From positions 992,001 through 1,056,000 of the forward strand of contig NZ_AHOO02000005.1 of assembly GCF_000244755.1 (NCBI RefSeq): a stretch of DNA of 64,000 nucleotides. Reading direction: 5' to 3'. This document shows positions 37,919 to 47,545 of this stretch, piece after piece; positions within the stretch are counted from its first letter, which is position 1, and every line of letters starts with the position of its first letter. A program made the translations under genes and the position numbers. Under the pieces are notes generated by a model. That model saw only the letters and a list, made by a program, of their open reading frames with translations. It searched no databases and had not been told where the DNA came from. Source of the stretch: Leptospira licerasiae serovar Varillal str. VAR 010. GTDB taxonomy: Bacteria; Spirochaetota; Leptospiria; Leptospirales; Leptospiraceae.

Positions 37919-38302
37919 TCAGGATAGAGGCTTTTTGTCTTTGTCGAAGAATTTTTTGTGGATCAAGTCTTGGATAAGATCTCTGTCTTCCTCGGAGAGG
38001 CTGATAAAGATAACATTCGCTTTTTTTCCGGAGACTCGGATTACTTCCGATTCAAGTTCCATATTTTTGCCGTTGATATTTCCGAATAGGATGATCCTGT
38101 CTCCCTCGAAAACGGAAGTGCGGGTTTCAATGCCTGCTCCTCCAGTTCCTATATCAACGATGAATACCGGAAATCTTTGGGTCTTACCCTTGACTATGAA
38201 ATCACCGTCAATGGTGATTTTGACGCGAGCGTTCTTTCTCTTCTGTTGAGAAGGGTCCCGGTATTCGTATTTGTCGTCGAAAAGGGAATTAGTGCCCGCC
38301 AT
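37919..38302 (-). CDS. PilZ-domain protein
   Basis: A 127-residue protein that is one PilZ-like beta-barrel. The c-di-GMP motif is recognisable but not perfect: an RKNAR stretch near residue 22 and DIGTGGAGI near residue 50 in place of D/NxSxxG. Ligand binding is therefore plausible but not certain. It lies convergent with the copper ATPase and follows the TANGO2-family gene with a seven-base gap. Confidence 0.8.
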   Translation of the reverse strand: MAGTNSLFDDKYEYRDPSQQKRKNARVKITIDGDFIVKGKTQRFPVFIVDIGTGGAGIETRTSVFEGDRIILFGNINGKNMELESEVIRVSGKKANVIFISLSEEDRDLIQDLIHKKFFDKDKKPLS

Positions 38303-38309
38303 ACGACAA

Positions 38310-39056
38310 TCATGCAGAAGTTCGAAATTCAGTCAAAGTGAAATTGTAATCTTCTTCAGGTCCGTCTTCGCAGGGCTGAGAATTCTTATAAGAGAAATAA
38401 ACAGAAGCTCCATCCAAAACAATTACGGTCCTGGAAACGGAATGTGCGTCTCTTCTGTGCATACAAGGCGATAGAGCGCCTTGTTCCGGTAGATGAGAAG
38501 ATAAGAATGACTTTGCGATGTTTGTAAAACCTGTGGCATCCGGATGGGAAGAAGGACGAAAATTCGAATCGAATGTTTCTCTTCTGACTACTTGGGCCTT
38601 GGGTCCTTGTGTGAAAGAGCTTCCAAATACTGTAAATGTTTCGGAGTCCGTTTCTGTTTGGTACGTTTTACCGTCCCAGATAAAAATTTCGGTCTTCTCT
38701 CTCCTTACCTTGAATAGTTTGAATGGATAATAATTTTCCAACTCGGTGTTTGTATAAGATTCAGGCGTTCTTTCTCCGAGTAGAATTGAACGGACTAACA
38801 GCCCTCTACTCACAGGATTGCGTAGCAGCTTTAATGTAGCCTCGTAATAATTTAATAGACAGATGATCTCTCCCGATTGGGTAACTCCGATCCAAGTGCC
38901 TCCCGCTTCTCCGTCGATCGGTGCGATCGCTTTTCCTGAATTGGATTCGAGTAACTGAGGAGAGAGAGAAGGTTTTCTTTTGAAAGACTCGTCTCTGTTA
39001 AATCCGATTCCGAGTATTCCTTTATTTGGATCTCTATAGATCAGTGATGTGCACAT
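38310..39056 (-). CDS. NRDE/TANGO2-family protein
   Basis: A 248-residue protein of the transport-and-Golgi-organisation-2 family. It begins MCTSLIYRDP with a conserved Cys2 and has the family motif NRDE near residue 20 (GFNRDESFKRKP), followed by GGTWIGV. Homologues have been implicated in haem or lipid handling, but the bacterial role is unsettled. It is followed within seven bases by the PilZ gene and lies one base from the OmpA-type gene upstream, so the three are likely co-transcribed. Confidence 0.85.
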   Translation of the reverse strand: MCTSLIYRDPNKGILGIGFNRDESFKRKPSLSPQLLESNSGKAIAPIDGEAGGTWIGVTQSGEIICLLNYYEATLKLLRNPVSRGLLVRSILLGERTPESYTNTELENYYPFKLFKVRREKTEIFIWDGKTYQTETDSETFTVFGSSFTQGPKAQVVRRETFDSNFRPSSHPDATGFTNIAKSFLSSHLPEQGALSPCMHRRDAHSVSRTVIVLDGASVYFSYKNSQPCEDGPEEDYNFTLTEFRTSA

Positions 39057-39057
39057 T

Positions 39058-40830
39058 TTATTTTCCTACGCTCAAAAAGAAATCTACTCTTTCGTTTCGA
39101 TCCACTTCATAAGCTCCGTTACCAGGGATCAAAGGTAATGTTTCTCCATAGCCTCTGTATCTATATCGCCCGAATTCATAATCTTTTCCGAATAAGGATT
39201 GGAATACTTTTTTAGCTTTTTCTTCGGAAGCCCTTAGATTGAATTCGTCATCTCCTCTGTGAGATGTGTGGATCTGTAACTCTACTTTGTATCCTGGAAA
39301 TTTACTTAAGACGGATTTTAGTTTAGAAGGTAATGTCCACCATTTGTCCTCGTAGATCCGATTTGGGACAGAGAATCTGAAACCTTCTTTTTCTTTTACT
39401 ACTAGAATGTCGGTTTTGATATCTCCTAACTCTAATTCTTCTTCTCCGCCGAATACGTCTTTGTAAGAGAGAACAAATCTGAGTTCCGCGAGAGATCCGA
39501 TTCTTCTGCCTTGATCGTCCAAACCGTACCAGATTAATTTGTCCGGGCCGTTCCCGATCCCGTTCCAGCTTCGTACGATCCGTTCTTCTTGTTTGTCACC
39601 GTCGTAATAGGATTCCATAATATTAATCTTCCAGGATACGATCGGAAGTCCTTTGGATCTTAAGCGGATCTCAACCAGATCTTTTTGCCAGTCTCCATCG
39701 GGTGTAAATCCGCTAGGTGAAACATCGTAGGAAAATTTAGGTTTTTGGTCCGAAAGCTGGAATTTTTTAGGAATGCTTGTGTACTTATCGTATCTGTTGA
39801 ATACCGTTAGACGATATAGATAAGTTCCGGGACCTAAAGGTTTGTTTTCTTTGTTTTTAGGCTCCCAAATAAGCTCAGCGGGAGGTTCTCCCAGTGATTT
39901 TTGAGAGAAGACGATATTATCTTCTTTTGCTTCGTTCTTGAAAATTTCCAATTCATAAGAATCGGATTTTAATCTGGAGGAAACATATGAGTTAAATTTA
40001 ATGCGATTCAAAGGATTGTTCGGATCGGAAGGAAATAGATCCCCTTCTACATTTAGATCCACCCCGAAAGAATCGTTTTTAACCGTCAGGTTCTCGATCT
40101 TATCGATTGATTCGTTTCCTGCAGGATCTCTTCCGGTGAGTTTATAAGTATACAAACCTGGAGGAACAGATTTACCGTTGGAATCGGTTCCGTCCCATAC
40201 GAGTTGGAAAGGAACTTCTCTATATCTCCATGTATAAGCTTTTAGCGACCTACCTTCAAAATCCAAAAATTCTCCGATAAAGATGTCCGCAGATTCTCCG
40301 GAGGTTTTTTGCTGTATAATGATCTTGGATAAATTTCTGTCTTCGCTTAATAATAACTTTGTCTTACAATTCGCCTCCGCTTTGGGAGGTCTTGCATCCA
40401 AGTAGAATGTGGACTCTTCGGAAAGTATTCTTTCTTTGTTTGCTGTGAGCAAAAATAACTGATAGGTATAATATCCATCGCCCACCGGAATTCCGTTCTC
40501 GTTCTCTCCATCCCATTCCAGGATAGAAGGTAGATAAATATCTTCCGGAGCGAATTCATTCTCGTCTGAAAATAGTGTGAATCCTTTTTTGCGGATCTTG
40601 CTCGCTTCGAATTTTTTTACGGTTTCTCCGGAGGCGCTTCTGATAGTCAATTCCCAGTCTTGCAGTTTTGGTAAGGAAGAAGTTTGTATCTTGAATCGTA
40701 AAATATCGGAGACTCCGTCCCAGTTCGGAGAGAAGGAGCCGGATTCCGTGCTAATGAGCGAGTTTGCAGAAGCGGAAGAGGAGTATAGAATTCCTAAGAG
40801 GACTAAAAAAGGAAAAAATTTTCCGAACAT
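39058..40830 (-). CDS. Exported FlgD-Ig-like repeat protein with OmpA C-terminus
   Basis: A 590-residue exported protein. A signal peptide is followed by repeated FlgD/gliding-motility-like Ig folds (SFSPNWDGVSDILRFKIQ near 32, GFTPDGDWQKDLVEIRLR near 370; WDGTDSNGKSVPPGLYTYKL between). The C-terminal 110 residues form an OmpA/peptidoglycan-binding domain (VELQIHTSHRGDDEFN, ASEEKAKKVFQSL, YRGYGETLPLI, DRNERVDF). This architecture suggests a periplasmic protein tethered to the cell wall, carrying an extended beta-rich arm. No lipobox is seen. Confidence 0.85.
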   Translation of the reverse strand: MFGKFFPFLVLLGILYSSSASANSLISTESGSFSPNWDGVSDILRFKIQTSSLPKLQDWELTIRSASGETVKKFEASKIRKKGFTLFSDENEFAPEDIYLPSILEWDGENENGIPVGDGYYTYQLFLLTANKERILSEESTFYLDARPPKAEANCKTKLLLSEDRNLSKIIIQQKTSGESADIFIGEFLDFEGRSLKAYTWRYREVPFQLVWDGTDSNGKSVPPGLYTYKLTGRDPAGNESIDKIENLTVKNDSFGVDLNVEGDLFPSDPNNPLNRIKFNSYVSSRLKSDSYELEIFKNEAKEDNIVFSQKSLGEPPAELIWEPKNKENKPLGPGTYLYRLTVFNRYDKYTSIPKKFQLSDQKPKFSYDVSPSGFTPDGDWQKDLVEIRLRSKGLPIVSWKINIMESYYDGDKQEERIVRSWNGIGNGPDKLIWYGLDDQGRRIGSLAELRFVLSYKDVFGGEEELELGDIKTDILVVKEKEGFRFSVPNRIYEDKWWTLPSKLKSVLSKFPGYKVELQIHTSHRGDDEFNLRASEEKAKKVFQSLFGKDYEFGRYRYRGYGETLPLIPGNGAYEVDRNERVDFFLSVGK

Positions 40831-40864
40831 GCTACTAGGAAATTCCTTCCGAGAAAAAATGCAC

Positions 40865-41416
40865 TTATGTTTTGTCCTCTAGTTTTCTGTTGCGGATCGA
40901 ACCCAAATGAGTTCCGGCATCGATTATCTCGGATCTTTCGGTATAACGTTTTAATGCGAATGTGACCGAAGCAAATGCGATCTCTTCCCAAGGGATCTCT
41001 TCCGGAGAGAATAGTTTTACTTCTTCCGATTCGGGACTTTCCGAAAATAGTCCGTCCACCAAGTTTGCAAGAAAGAACATATAAACTTGGCTGATATGAG
41101 GAATGCTATATACTGAATGAAGGCGGACAATATCTATCTTTGCATTTGCTTCCTCCGAGGTTTCTCTCGCGGCGCCTTCTTCTACAGTTTCCCTGTTCTC
41201 TAAAAATCCTGCGGGTAAGGTCCAGTATCCTTTTCTGGGTTCGATTGCACGTTTGCAGAGCAGTATTTTTCCTTCCCAGATAGGAATGGTGCCGACGATT
41301 ACCTTCGGATTTTGGTAATGTATGGTACCACAATTCTCGCAAACATATCTTGCGAGACTGTCTCCTTCCGGGACTTTTTGGACTACTTCGGAGCCGCAAA
41401 CGCTGCAAAACTTCAT
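40865..41416 (-). CDS. Zinc-ribbon Nudix hydrolase
   Basis: A 183-residue protein with an N-terminal zinc ribbon (Cys4, Cys7, Cys26, Cys29) and a Nudix domain. The Nudix box starts at Gly70, with Glu76, Arg84-Glu85 and Glu88-Glu89 ([20 protein letters not shown]). The combination resembles NudC-like NADH pyrophosphatases or ADP-ribose hydrolases, although the full-length NudC is longer. The substrate is uncertain. Its start overlaps the cstA stop by four bases (ATGA), so translation is coupled to cstA. Confidence 0.88.
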   Translation of the reverse strand: MKFCSVCGSEVVQKVPEGDSLARYVCENCGTIHYQNPKVIVGTIPIWEGKILLCKRAIEPRKGYWTLPAGFLENRETVEEGAARETSEEANAKIDIVRLHSVYSIPHISQVYMFFLANLVDGLFSESPESEEVKLFSPEEIPWEEIAFASVTFALKRYTERSEIIDAGTHLGSIRNRKLEDKT

Positions 41417-43281
41417 GCTTTAGAAAACCTTCTCCAAGCTAGGATCGCTTCTAGTAGTAACCAAACGGTTAGAAAGATCAAAATTCCTCCGACTGTTGCA
41501 AGCAAATAGCTAGGCGACTTGGAGAATAAGAAATCGTAGAAGTTGATGACCATTGCCCAGAGTGTAGCTCCTAATACGAATATCATAGGTATAAAACTGA
41601 TCCATGTCTTTTTCTTAGAATACAACAGATATATCGTGATTACAAGCAAAGCTAAGCCGGCTAACAATTGATTTGTGGTGCCGAATAGCTTCCAAAGTGC
41701 CAACCCCGCCGTGGTTTTTTTGCCACCTTGGTCTATCTGCAAGAACGCAAAAAAACCGATCGCAATGCATGCGATGATGCTGGAAACATAACGATTCCCT
41801 AAAGTTTTTTTGATCGTTACCGATCCGAAACTTTCGGCAATCTCTTCTATATTATATCTTAATAGTCTAGTTGCGGAATCGAGGGAAGTTAAAGCGAAGC
41901 TTACAACGACAAGTGCGATAAAACCTTGCGCAAAACCTTCGTCAAAACCTAATTGAGAGATAAATCTTCCTGTCCCATAGATATAAGCTCCAACGGAAGG
42001 CGCTAAACCCTGGATCCCTGACCAAGACTTATAAAAGGAAGACCATTCTCCTGCGGATGCAAAACCAATCGTGCATGCGACAACCGATGTAAGACCTAAC
42101 AGAGATTCGCCGATCATACCGCCATATCCGATCACTCTTGCGTCGATTTCCCTATCCAATTGTTTTGCGGTAGTCCCGGAACTTACCAATGCATGGAAAC
42201 CCGATACTGCTCCGCAAGCGATCGTGATAAACACGAACGGAATAATATCCATGTCCACTTTTTCCGTGCGGATCGCTTCCGCGTTAAAAGAGGAAAATTC
42301 TCCGAGGATACTTCCTTTTACGAAACCGAAATAGATAGCAATGATCCCCAAATACAATAAGAAGGAATTGATATAATCCCTACTTTGAAGAAGTAGCCAG
42401 ACTGGAGTTACGGAAGCCAGAAAAGCATATGCGAGAAGTATAATTTTCCAGATCGGAACTCCCGGCGACTTATCTATATCGTTGAGGCCCGTCCAAGAAA
42501 GAATGGAGTCATTCATTCCAAGCACCATTACTACCAAGGTGAGAGCCACTGAAGCGAATGTAAGAGGTCCAAGCTTCATTCCTTTTTTATAATGGAGCCA
42601 GCCCACTAAGATCGCAAATAGCATGATCCCTGCGGTAGGAATTACGGCCTCCGGAAAATGACTTCTGAGTTTGATGGGAGAAGAAGGAGTTTCCACCCTA
42701 ACTTCGGAAGGGTGGACATGGTCCTTTATGCTTGGAGCGCTAGGACTGTTTTGCATTTGTTCAATTTTAGGAGGAGAAGCGATCGGAGCTTGCTTCAACT
42801 TAGGATCTGCGGAAAACATTTCTGCAAGAACGATCACGAACACACCCATTGCCAGAGCTACTAAGAAAAAAATGATCGCGTGAAATAAACTCCTAGCTCT
42901 CGGTCCTAAAAGATCCTGAGCAACTTGGCCGATCGATTTTCCTTGGTTGCGAACAGAAATTACAATTGCTCCGAAGTCATGGACACAGCCTATAAAAATT
43001 GCACCGAATACAACCCAAAGCATCGCAGGCAGCCATCCCCAGATCACTGCCACCGCGGGTCCTAAAATGGGAGCGAGTCCCGCAATGGACGCATAATGGT
43101 GTCCGAATAGAACGGCTGGTTTTGTAGGAAGATAATCCACGCCGTCATTGAATTTATGAGCTGGAGTATCACCTACGGTATCTTTGAGTTGGAAGATGGA
43201 CTTGGATAAAAATCCCGAGTAAAACTTATAACCTAAAAAATAAAGAGTGAAACAACCAAAAACCGCGAGAAGGGGTAACAT
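41413..43281 (-). CDS. cstA: CstA-family pyruvate/peptide transporter
   Basis: A 622-residue polytopic membrane protein of the carbon starvation CstA family. Typical segments are [25 protein letters not shown] (read in part), the repeated [25 protein letters not shown]-like cores and [20 protein letters not shown]. CstA imports pyruvate or peptides on nutrient limitation in enterobacteria. An inserted Pro/Ser-rich loop lies near residues 165-205. It is the first gene of a cstA-Nudix pair. Confidence 0.9.
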   Translation of the reverse strand: MLPLLAVFGCFTLYFLGYKFYSGFLSKSIFQLKDTVGDTPAHKFNDGVDYLPTKPAVLFGHHYASIAGLAPILGPAVAVIWGWLPAMLWVVFGAIFIGCVHDFGAIVISVRNQGKSIGQVAQDLLGPRARSLFHAIIFFLVALAMGVFVIVLAEMFSADPKLKQAPIASPPKIEQMQNSPSAPSIKDHVHPSEVRVETPSSPIKLRSHFPEAVIPTAGIMLFAILVGWLHYKKGMKLGPLTFASVALTLVVMVLGMNDSILSWTGLNDIDKSPGVPIWKIILLAYAFLASVTPVWLLLQSRDYINSFLLYLGIIAIYFGFVKGSILGEFSSFNAEAIRTEKVDMDIIPFVFITIACGAVSGFHALVSSGTTAKQLDREIDARVIGYGGMIGESLLGLTSVVACTIGFASAGEWSSFYKSWSGIQGLAPSVGAYIYGTGRFISQLGFDEGFAQGFIALVVVSFALTSLDSATRLLRYNIEEIAESFGSVTIKKTLGNRYVSSIIACIAIGFFAFLQIDQGGKKTTAGLALWKLFGTTNQLLAGLALLVITIYLLYSKKKTWISFIPMIFVLGATLWAMVINFYDFLFSKSPSYLLATVGGILIFLTVWLLLEAILAWRRFSKA

Positions 43282-43367
43282 GTGGGAAAAATCTCGTTTT
43301 ATGCGGCCTGGATCAAATCTTTTTTCTCGGGAAAATGAATGGACAAACTCGGTTACGGGCAGAGGGT

Positions 43368-43388
43368 CTAAGTATAGGTTCTCACTTT
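43368..43388. repeat. 21-nt element shared with 58538-58558 (copy 1)
   Basis: CTAAGTATAGGTTCTCACTTT at this place recurs with a single C/T difference at 58538-58558 on the same strand. Here it overlaps the TTG start codon of the J-domain gene; there it lies upstream of amt. A chance match of this length is very unlikely in 64 kb, so it may be a transcriptional or processing signal, or part of a longer dispersed repeat. Confidence 0.6.
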
Positions 43389-44298
43389 GAACGCCCGCAG
43401 TTTCGATCAGGTCAAATCATCCTTAGAAGACGTAATCTTCGAATTACAGTCCGGGAGCAATGATTGTGAGTGGTTCATTTCCTCCGAAAAACTGATCGAA
43501 ATTTTAGAGATCCGACGAGAGGACTATTTTAAACTTCTATATGCTCTCAGAGGAGAAAGGGAATACTCTTCTAAGGGGTCCCAAGGATTCACTCAGGACA
43601 ATGCGGATCTTCTCATTTTATTATTGGAGAAGGTCCTAAAAATAGAAGGATTATCCTACGAGTTCGCCAAAGCCGGAGTGTATTTTGACGACGCTTATCT
43701 GGACGAGTTCCGGGCTTATTTGAAAGAGATAGTTCTTTCAAAATTGGAAAGGCACGATCTAGACAAGGAACTCCTACTTTTACTTATCTCCTCCACCAAA
43801 AAATTCGAAGACGCATTCGATTCCTACTTCGACGATAAATTCGATCTGCAAAGATTAGTGGATAATGGGATTTCGGAGTTCTTGGACAAAAAAAGTTTTT
43901 CTGGAGATTACGGAGCGGACGTATTCTTAAGAAGTCATTTCTTTCAGATCCTAAATACAAAGTTATTTCCGATCCGACAAATCACTTCGGAATATAGGGA
44001 CCGAGCTTATTACGAAATTTTCGGAAGATTCAGAGAAGAAGAAAGAGAAAAGACTAAAAAGAAAAAATCCAACTTCCGCAAAAAATTCTCCTCTAAGTCG
44101 TTTTATGAGGACGAAGATGCAGAGACTCGAGAACATCGCGAGTTTTTAGGACTCGCGGAAGAGTATACGAAAACTGAATTAAAAAATAAATACAAAGAGA
44201 TGATCAAAAAATATCATCCGGACGTAAACAAAGACGGTCTGGAGATGACACAAAGGATCATCGCTTCCTATAATTTTTTAGTAATGAAAGACCGCTAA
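43387..44298 (+). CDS. J-domain protein with novel N-terminus
   Basis: A 303-residue protein whose last 55 residues are a J-domain ([23 protein letters not shown] near 272). The 240-residue N-terminal region is helical, acidic and unlike DnaJ, with a Lys/Arg-rich linker ([15 protein letters not shown]) before the J-domain. C-terminal J-domains occur in specialised co-chaperones that recruit DnaK to a particular client. Only the TTG at 43387 is available; no ATG lies near, and a stop is nine bases upstream in frame. The client is unknown. Confidence 0.8.
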   Translation: MNARSFDQVKSSLEDVIFELQSGSNDCEWFISSEKLIEILEIRREDYFKLLYALRGEREYSSKGSQGFTQDNADLLILLLEKVLKIEGLSYEFAKAGVYFDDAYLDEFRAYLKEIVLSKLERHDLDKELLLLLISSTKKFEDAFDSYFDDKFDLQRLVDNGISEFLDKKSFSGDYGADVFLRSHFFQILNTKLFPIRQITSEYRDRAYYEIFGRFREEEREKTKKKKSNFRKKFSSKSFYEDEDAETREHREFLGLAEEYTKTELKNKYKEMIKKYHPDVNKDGLEMTQRIIASYNFLVMKDR

Positions 44299-44757
44299 TT
44301 AAGGATTTGTTTCCTTTATAGGCAATACCTTCCACTGGTTATCCGCTTTTATAATATTTCCCGGAACATCTCTTTCCCAAAAACCGTGGACCTTTTCGTT
44401 ATAGTTCAAATATAATTTTCCGGAGACAATTTTCCAAGCTTTAGGATCCGTTTCATAAGTTTCTCCATCTCTCATTGCGTAAGCACAATAGCCTCCATAT
44501 TGAGGAGCGAAGCGTTCGGGAGACTTCTTAAAAGATTCCAAATTTTTTTCGGAAGAGAATCTCCAGTCAGCTCCTTTCCAACGATAACTGAATTTAGGAT
44601 TTCCTTCTTTAGGTTTGGATTCGGTAAAATAGGAAACCGGATCGTAACCGTGAATGGCTGTTTTTCCGTCCTGTTTGAAAACAGGATCCGCGAGTTGTCT
44701 ACCCGAGCAATTCCACAGAAGTAAAAATACGATCGGTAAAAAATACGACTTGTTCAT
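44299..44757 (-). CDS. YHS-domain lipoprotein
   Basis: A 152-residue lipoprotein. The signal FLPIVFLLLWNC gives a lipid-anchored Cys17. A YHS domain follows (AIHGYDPVSYFTE, KFSYRWKGADWRFSSEKNLE, FAPQYGGYCAYAM). YHS proteins bind metals or are found with copper systems; the metal-binding role here is inferred. It is divergent from bufB (46-base gap), so the two promoters overlap and may be co-regulated. Its start lies close to the first base of the bufB leader. Confidence 0.85.
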   Translation of the reverse strand: MNKSYFLPIVFLLLWNCSGRQLADPVFKQDGKTAIHGYDPVSYFTESKPKEGNPKFSYRWKGADWRFSSEKNLESFKKSPERFAPQYGGYCAYAMRDGETYETDPKAWKIVSGKLYLNYNEKVHGFWERDVPGNIIKADNQWKVLPIKETNP

Positions 44758-44803
44758 GTATCCTTCTTCGGATGGAATCGAAATAGGTTACATCGGAGAA
44801 TAT

Positions 44804-45616
44804 ATGTCTTCCATTGGAGTAGGGCTTAGAAAAGAACATTATCCTTATTTAAGAAAAGGTGAACCTGTCAGAATTTCTTGGTTCGAAGCAATCACCGAAA
44901 ATTATATGGATACACAAGGTCGCCCTTTGGAGATGTTGGAGTCCGTCCGCAAAAATTTTCCGATCGCGCTGCACGGAGTTTCCTTATCTATTCTTGGTGG
45001 GAATTTCCCGGATAAAAATTATCTACAAAGATGGAAAGATCTTATCCGATTGATTGATCCGTTCTTGGTCTCTGATCATCTTTGCTGGACGGAACAATCC
45101 GGAAATTATCTGCACGATCTTTTGCCTTTTCCATTCACAAAAGAATTTCTACAATTTGCTATAGATAGAGCCGAACAAGTCCAAGAAATTTTAGGAAGAA
45201 AGATCTTATTGGAGAATGTCTCCACCTATTTGAGCTTCCCACAGAGCGAAATGCCGGAATGGGAATTTATATCGGAACTTTCCAAAAGAAGCGGATGCGG
45301 GATTCTATTAGATATAAATAATATATATGTAAATTCGATAAACCATGGATTTTCCGCATCCGAATATTTAAGTTCAATTCCTTGGGAGAATGTGGGGCAG
45401 ATCCATCTTGCCGGCCACACCGATACTGGAGAATTCCTATTCGACACTCATTCCAGGCCGGTCGCCAAAGAAGTTTGGGATCTATTCTCTTTGTTCGCAG
45501 ATAAGATCCGAGGGATTCCGATACTATTGGAATGGGACGAGGACATTCCCAGTTTTCCTGAAATGGAAGAAGAAGCCCTGAAAGCAAAATCGATTATAGG
45601 GTCCCTAACTATATGA
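44804..45616 (+). CDS. bufB: Multinuclear non-haem iron oxidase (MNIO, DUF692), bufferin-modifying
   Basis: A 270-residue MNIO enzyme of the BufB/HvfB type. The family metal ligands are all in place: ENYMD (32-36), HGVS with His57, SDHLCW (Asp91/His92), ENVS (Glu137), DINNIYVNSINHG (Asp170, Asn173, His181), HLAGH (His201/His205), DTHSRPV (Asp214/His216) and EWDED (Glu243). MNIOs oxidise cysteines of a partner peptide to oxazolone/thioamide or thiooxazole-type copper ligands. The start is the ATG at 44804, five bases after GGAG; a longer frame upstream lacks a ribosome site. The stop overlaps bufC by four bases. Confidence 0.92.
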   Translation: MSSIGVGLRKEHYPYLRKGEPVRISWFEAITENYMDTQGRPLEMLESVRKNFPIALHGVSLSILGGNFPDKNYLQRWKDLIRLIDPFLVSDHLCWTEQSGNYLHDLLPFPFTKEFLQFAIDRAEQVQEILGRKILLENVSTYLSFPQSEMPEWEFISELSKRSGCGILLDINNIYVNSINHGFSASEYLSSIPWENVGQIHLAGHTDTGEFLFDTHSRPVAKEVWDLFSLFADKIRGIPILLEWDEDIPSFPEMEEEALKAKSIIGSLTI

Positions 45617-46368
45617 ACCCGGAAGAATTCAGAGAACTTTTTTCGAGCGTCTTATTAGGAAAAGAAGAAGATCCGCTATTGACGGACCAAATACTTCCTG
45701 GTGGAAAATTGGATATTAGATCCGCAATTTCCGTTTATCAAAACGCTTATAGCGCTAGATTTACGGAAGCATTGGGAGAAAAATACGAAACAGTCTGGAA
45801 AATTTTAGGGGACGAGGACTTTTTTGGAACGGCAAAGAGTTTTATTCAAAAGAATGCATCATATTCTTATAATATATCTAATTATGGAGAGAATTTTCCA
45901 AACTTCTTGAAAGAGAATTTTCCGGAACATCCGGTATTAGCGGAAATTGCAAATTTCGAACTTCATGTTTTTAAAATATTCCACCTTGGTAAAAATGATG
46001 GGGCCGCCCCGCAAAACGGCTTACTTCAAAGAGAAGCGGAAGATCTAAAGGTTACTTTTCATTCTTCCGTTCTGTTTTTAGAATATTCTTATCCGGTTTA
46101 TGATCTCTGGAAAACGGAAGATCCGAACGATCTTCCCCGATTTTTAGAAAAACGAAAACAATATTTGGTCCTTGGAAAAAAAGGATCTGATTTATTTGTC
46201 TCGGAGATTGGAGAATGGGATTGGTCCTTCGGTAAAAGTTTGTACGAAGGAAAAAGTATCTTAGCATCTTTAGAGATTTCGGGAAATCCCCCGAAAGGAC
46301 TCGGATCTATTTCCGAATTCCTCTCGGGGATGACCAGAAACGGTTTGGTCGTCCAGGTTAGCTCTTGA
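45613..46368 (+). CDS. bufC: DUF2063 partner protein (BufC/HvfC-like)
   Basis: A 251-residue protein with the N-terminal DUF2063 (HvfC/BufC) domain (MNPEEFRELFSSVLLG, SVYQNAYSARFTEALGEKYE, NISNYGENFPNFLKE) and a C-terminal beta-rich half. In MNIO systems this partner recruits the precursor peptide's leader to the enzyme. ATGA overlap with bufB indicates coupled translation. Its last 11 bases overlap the convergent precursor gene. Confidence 0.88.
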   Translation: MNPEEFRELFSSVLLGKEEDPLLTDQILPGGKLDIRSAISVYQNAYSARFTEALGEKYETVWKILGDEDFFGTAKSFIQKNASYSYNISNYGENFPNFLKENFPEHPVLAEIANFELHVFKIFHLGKNDGAAPQNGLLQREAEDLKVTFHSSVLFLEYSYPVYDLWKTEDPNDLPRFLEKRKQYLVLGKKGSDLFVSEIGEWDWSFGKSLYEGKSILASLEISGNPPKGLGSISEFLSGMTRNGLVVQVSS

Positions 46369-46615
46369 ATGTGCCTTTCTTGGAATCACATTCTTTCTTA
46401 GTAAGAGAGATCCAACCTTCTCCTTTGCAGGAATTTTTTCCGGCACAGCTATGGCCTTTTCCACCGCAGTCACCAGTACCTTTACAAGAATTGATCCCGT
46501 AACATTCTCCTTTCGGTTCTTCGGGTTTTGCTTCCTTCTTTTCCGCCATTACTCCGGTGGTAAATAAGCCGGTAAGAGCGGCTCCTATGATCATACTTTT
46601 AGTCAGATCGTTCAT
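46358..46615 (-). CDS. bufA2: BufA2-type bufferin precursor (Cys-rich exported metallophore)
   Basis: An 85-residue precursor from the ATG at 46615 (GGAGA about ten bases upstream; a 99-residue version is possible). A signal peptide (SMIIGAALTGLFTTGVMA) is followed by a short acidic linker and a six-cysteine core: Cys38, 44, 50, 57, 63, 76 in CYGINSCKGTGDCGGKG, HSCAGKNSCKGEG and KECDS. This matches the bufferin BufA2 pattern, periplasmic RiPPs whose Cys are modified by an MNIO enzyme and bind copper. It is unusual that the precursor is convergent with bufBC rather than leading the operon; its own promoter lies upstream. Confidence 0.87.
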   Translation of the reverse strand: MNDLTKSMIIGAALTGLFTTGVMAEKKEAKPEEPKGECYGINSCKGTGDCGGKGHSCAGKNSCKGEGWISLTKKECDSKKGTFKS

Positions 46616-46787
46616 ACTTTCAGATTCTCCAAACGATTTAATAGAGATCGGATCCAAATCATTCGATCCGTTTTCAATTCGATAAGAATGGAAGAAGGTT
46701 ACGTAAAAAAAAAGAAGAAAGGGAAGGGCGGGAAAAAGTTTAGGAATGTCGGGACCTTCTTCCGAAAGTCCCGATCGTATAAAAAAA

Positions 46788-47375
46788 TTATTCTGGAAGC
46801 GCTTCGCCTTCGATACGGATAGAAACTTCTTCTCCGATCAAAAGTCCGCCTTTTTCCAAAGGTTTGTTCCAAGCGATATCAAAATCAGCTCTTTTGATCT
46901 TAGTTTCCGCTTCGAAACCTAGGTGAGTGTTTCCCCACGGGTCTTTCGCAGAGCCGGAAAATTTAACTTCTAAAGTAACCGGTTTAGTCACTCCTTTGAT
47001 AGTCAATTCTCCTTGGACTTTAGAAACTCCGCCTTTTTTAACGGTCGCTTTTTTAGCTTTGAAAGTAAGAGAAGGATGATCGTCTACGTTGAAAAAATCT
47101 TTTCCCTTCAAGTGTCCGTCTCTTTTTTCATCGTTAGTGTGAATGGAGGCCGCTTTAATGGTTACGTCTAGGTCGGTAAGGGTACCGGTAGCTTCGTCGT
47201 AAGCGAATTTTCCGCTGAAGTCTTTAAAACTTCCGGATACGTTGGAAATGGTAAGGTGTTTGATCTTGAAGCCAACGCCGGTATGAGCGTTATCTAATTT
47301 GAAATTTCCTGCTTGAAGACCGCCGAAAGTTAAAAGCACCAGAAGGCTAGGGACTAGATAAAGTTTCGTTTTCAC
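46788..47375 (-). CDS. YceI-family lipid-binding protein
   Basis: A 195-residue periplasmic protein with a signal peptide (KLYLVPSLLVLLTFGGLQA) and the YceI lipocalin-like beta-barrel: FKLDNAHTGVGFKIKHL, GSFKDFSGKF, TNDEKRDGHLKGKDFFNV, HPSLTFKAK, and LTIKGVTKPVTL. YceI proteins bind isoprenoid-type lipids such as polyprenol or ubiquinone analogues. It is monocistronic on the minus strand, next to bufA2 but with its own start region; a functional link is not evident. Confidence 0.93.
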   Translation of the reverse strand: MKTKLYLVPSLLVLLTFGGLQAGNFKLDNAHTGVGFKIKHLTISNVSGSFKDFSGKFAYDEATGTLTDLDVTIKAASIHTNDEKRDGHLKGKDFFNVDDHPSLTFKAKKATVKKGGVSKVQGELTIKGVTKPVTLEVKFSGSAKDPWGNTHLGFEAETKIKRADFDIAWNKPLEKGGLLIGEEVSIRIEGEALPE

Positions 47376-47545
47376 GAGTGATTTTCTCCTTTGAGAATGT
47401 TTGGGTTTTAGACTGATCTCCCGGTGTAATTATTGGAATTACAAGTAAAAATACAAAATTTATTTCGAAAAACTAGAAAGGTGGTGTTTGTACCGGCAAG
47501 AATTCGTTTCATAAATTAGGGGGTGGGGGATGCTTGCCTTCGATC

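Noticed and set aside
46749..46774. Hairpin TCGGGAC...GTCCCGA as a terminator between bufA2 and yceI
   Set aside because: The arms are perfect but no T-run follows on either strand.
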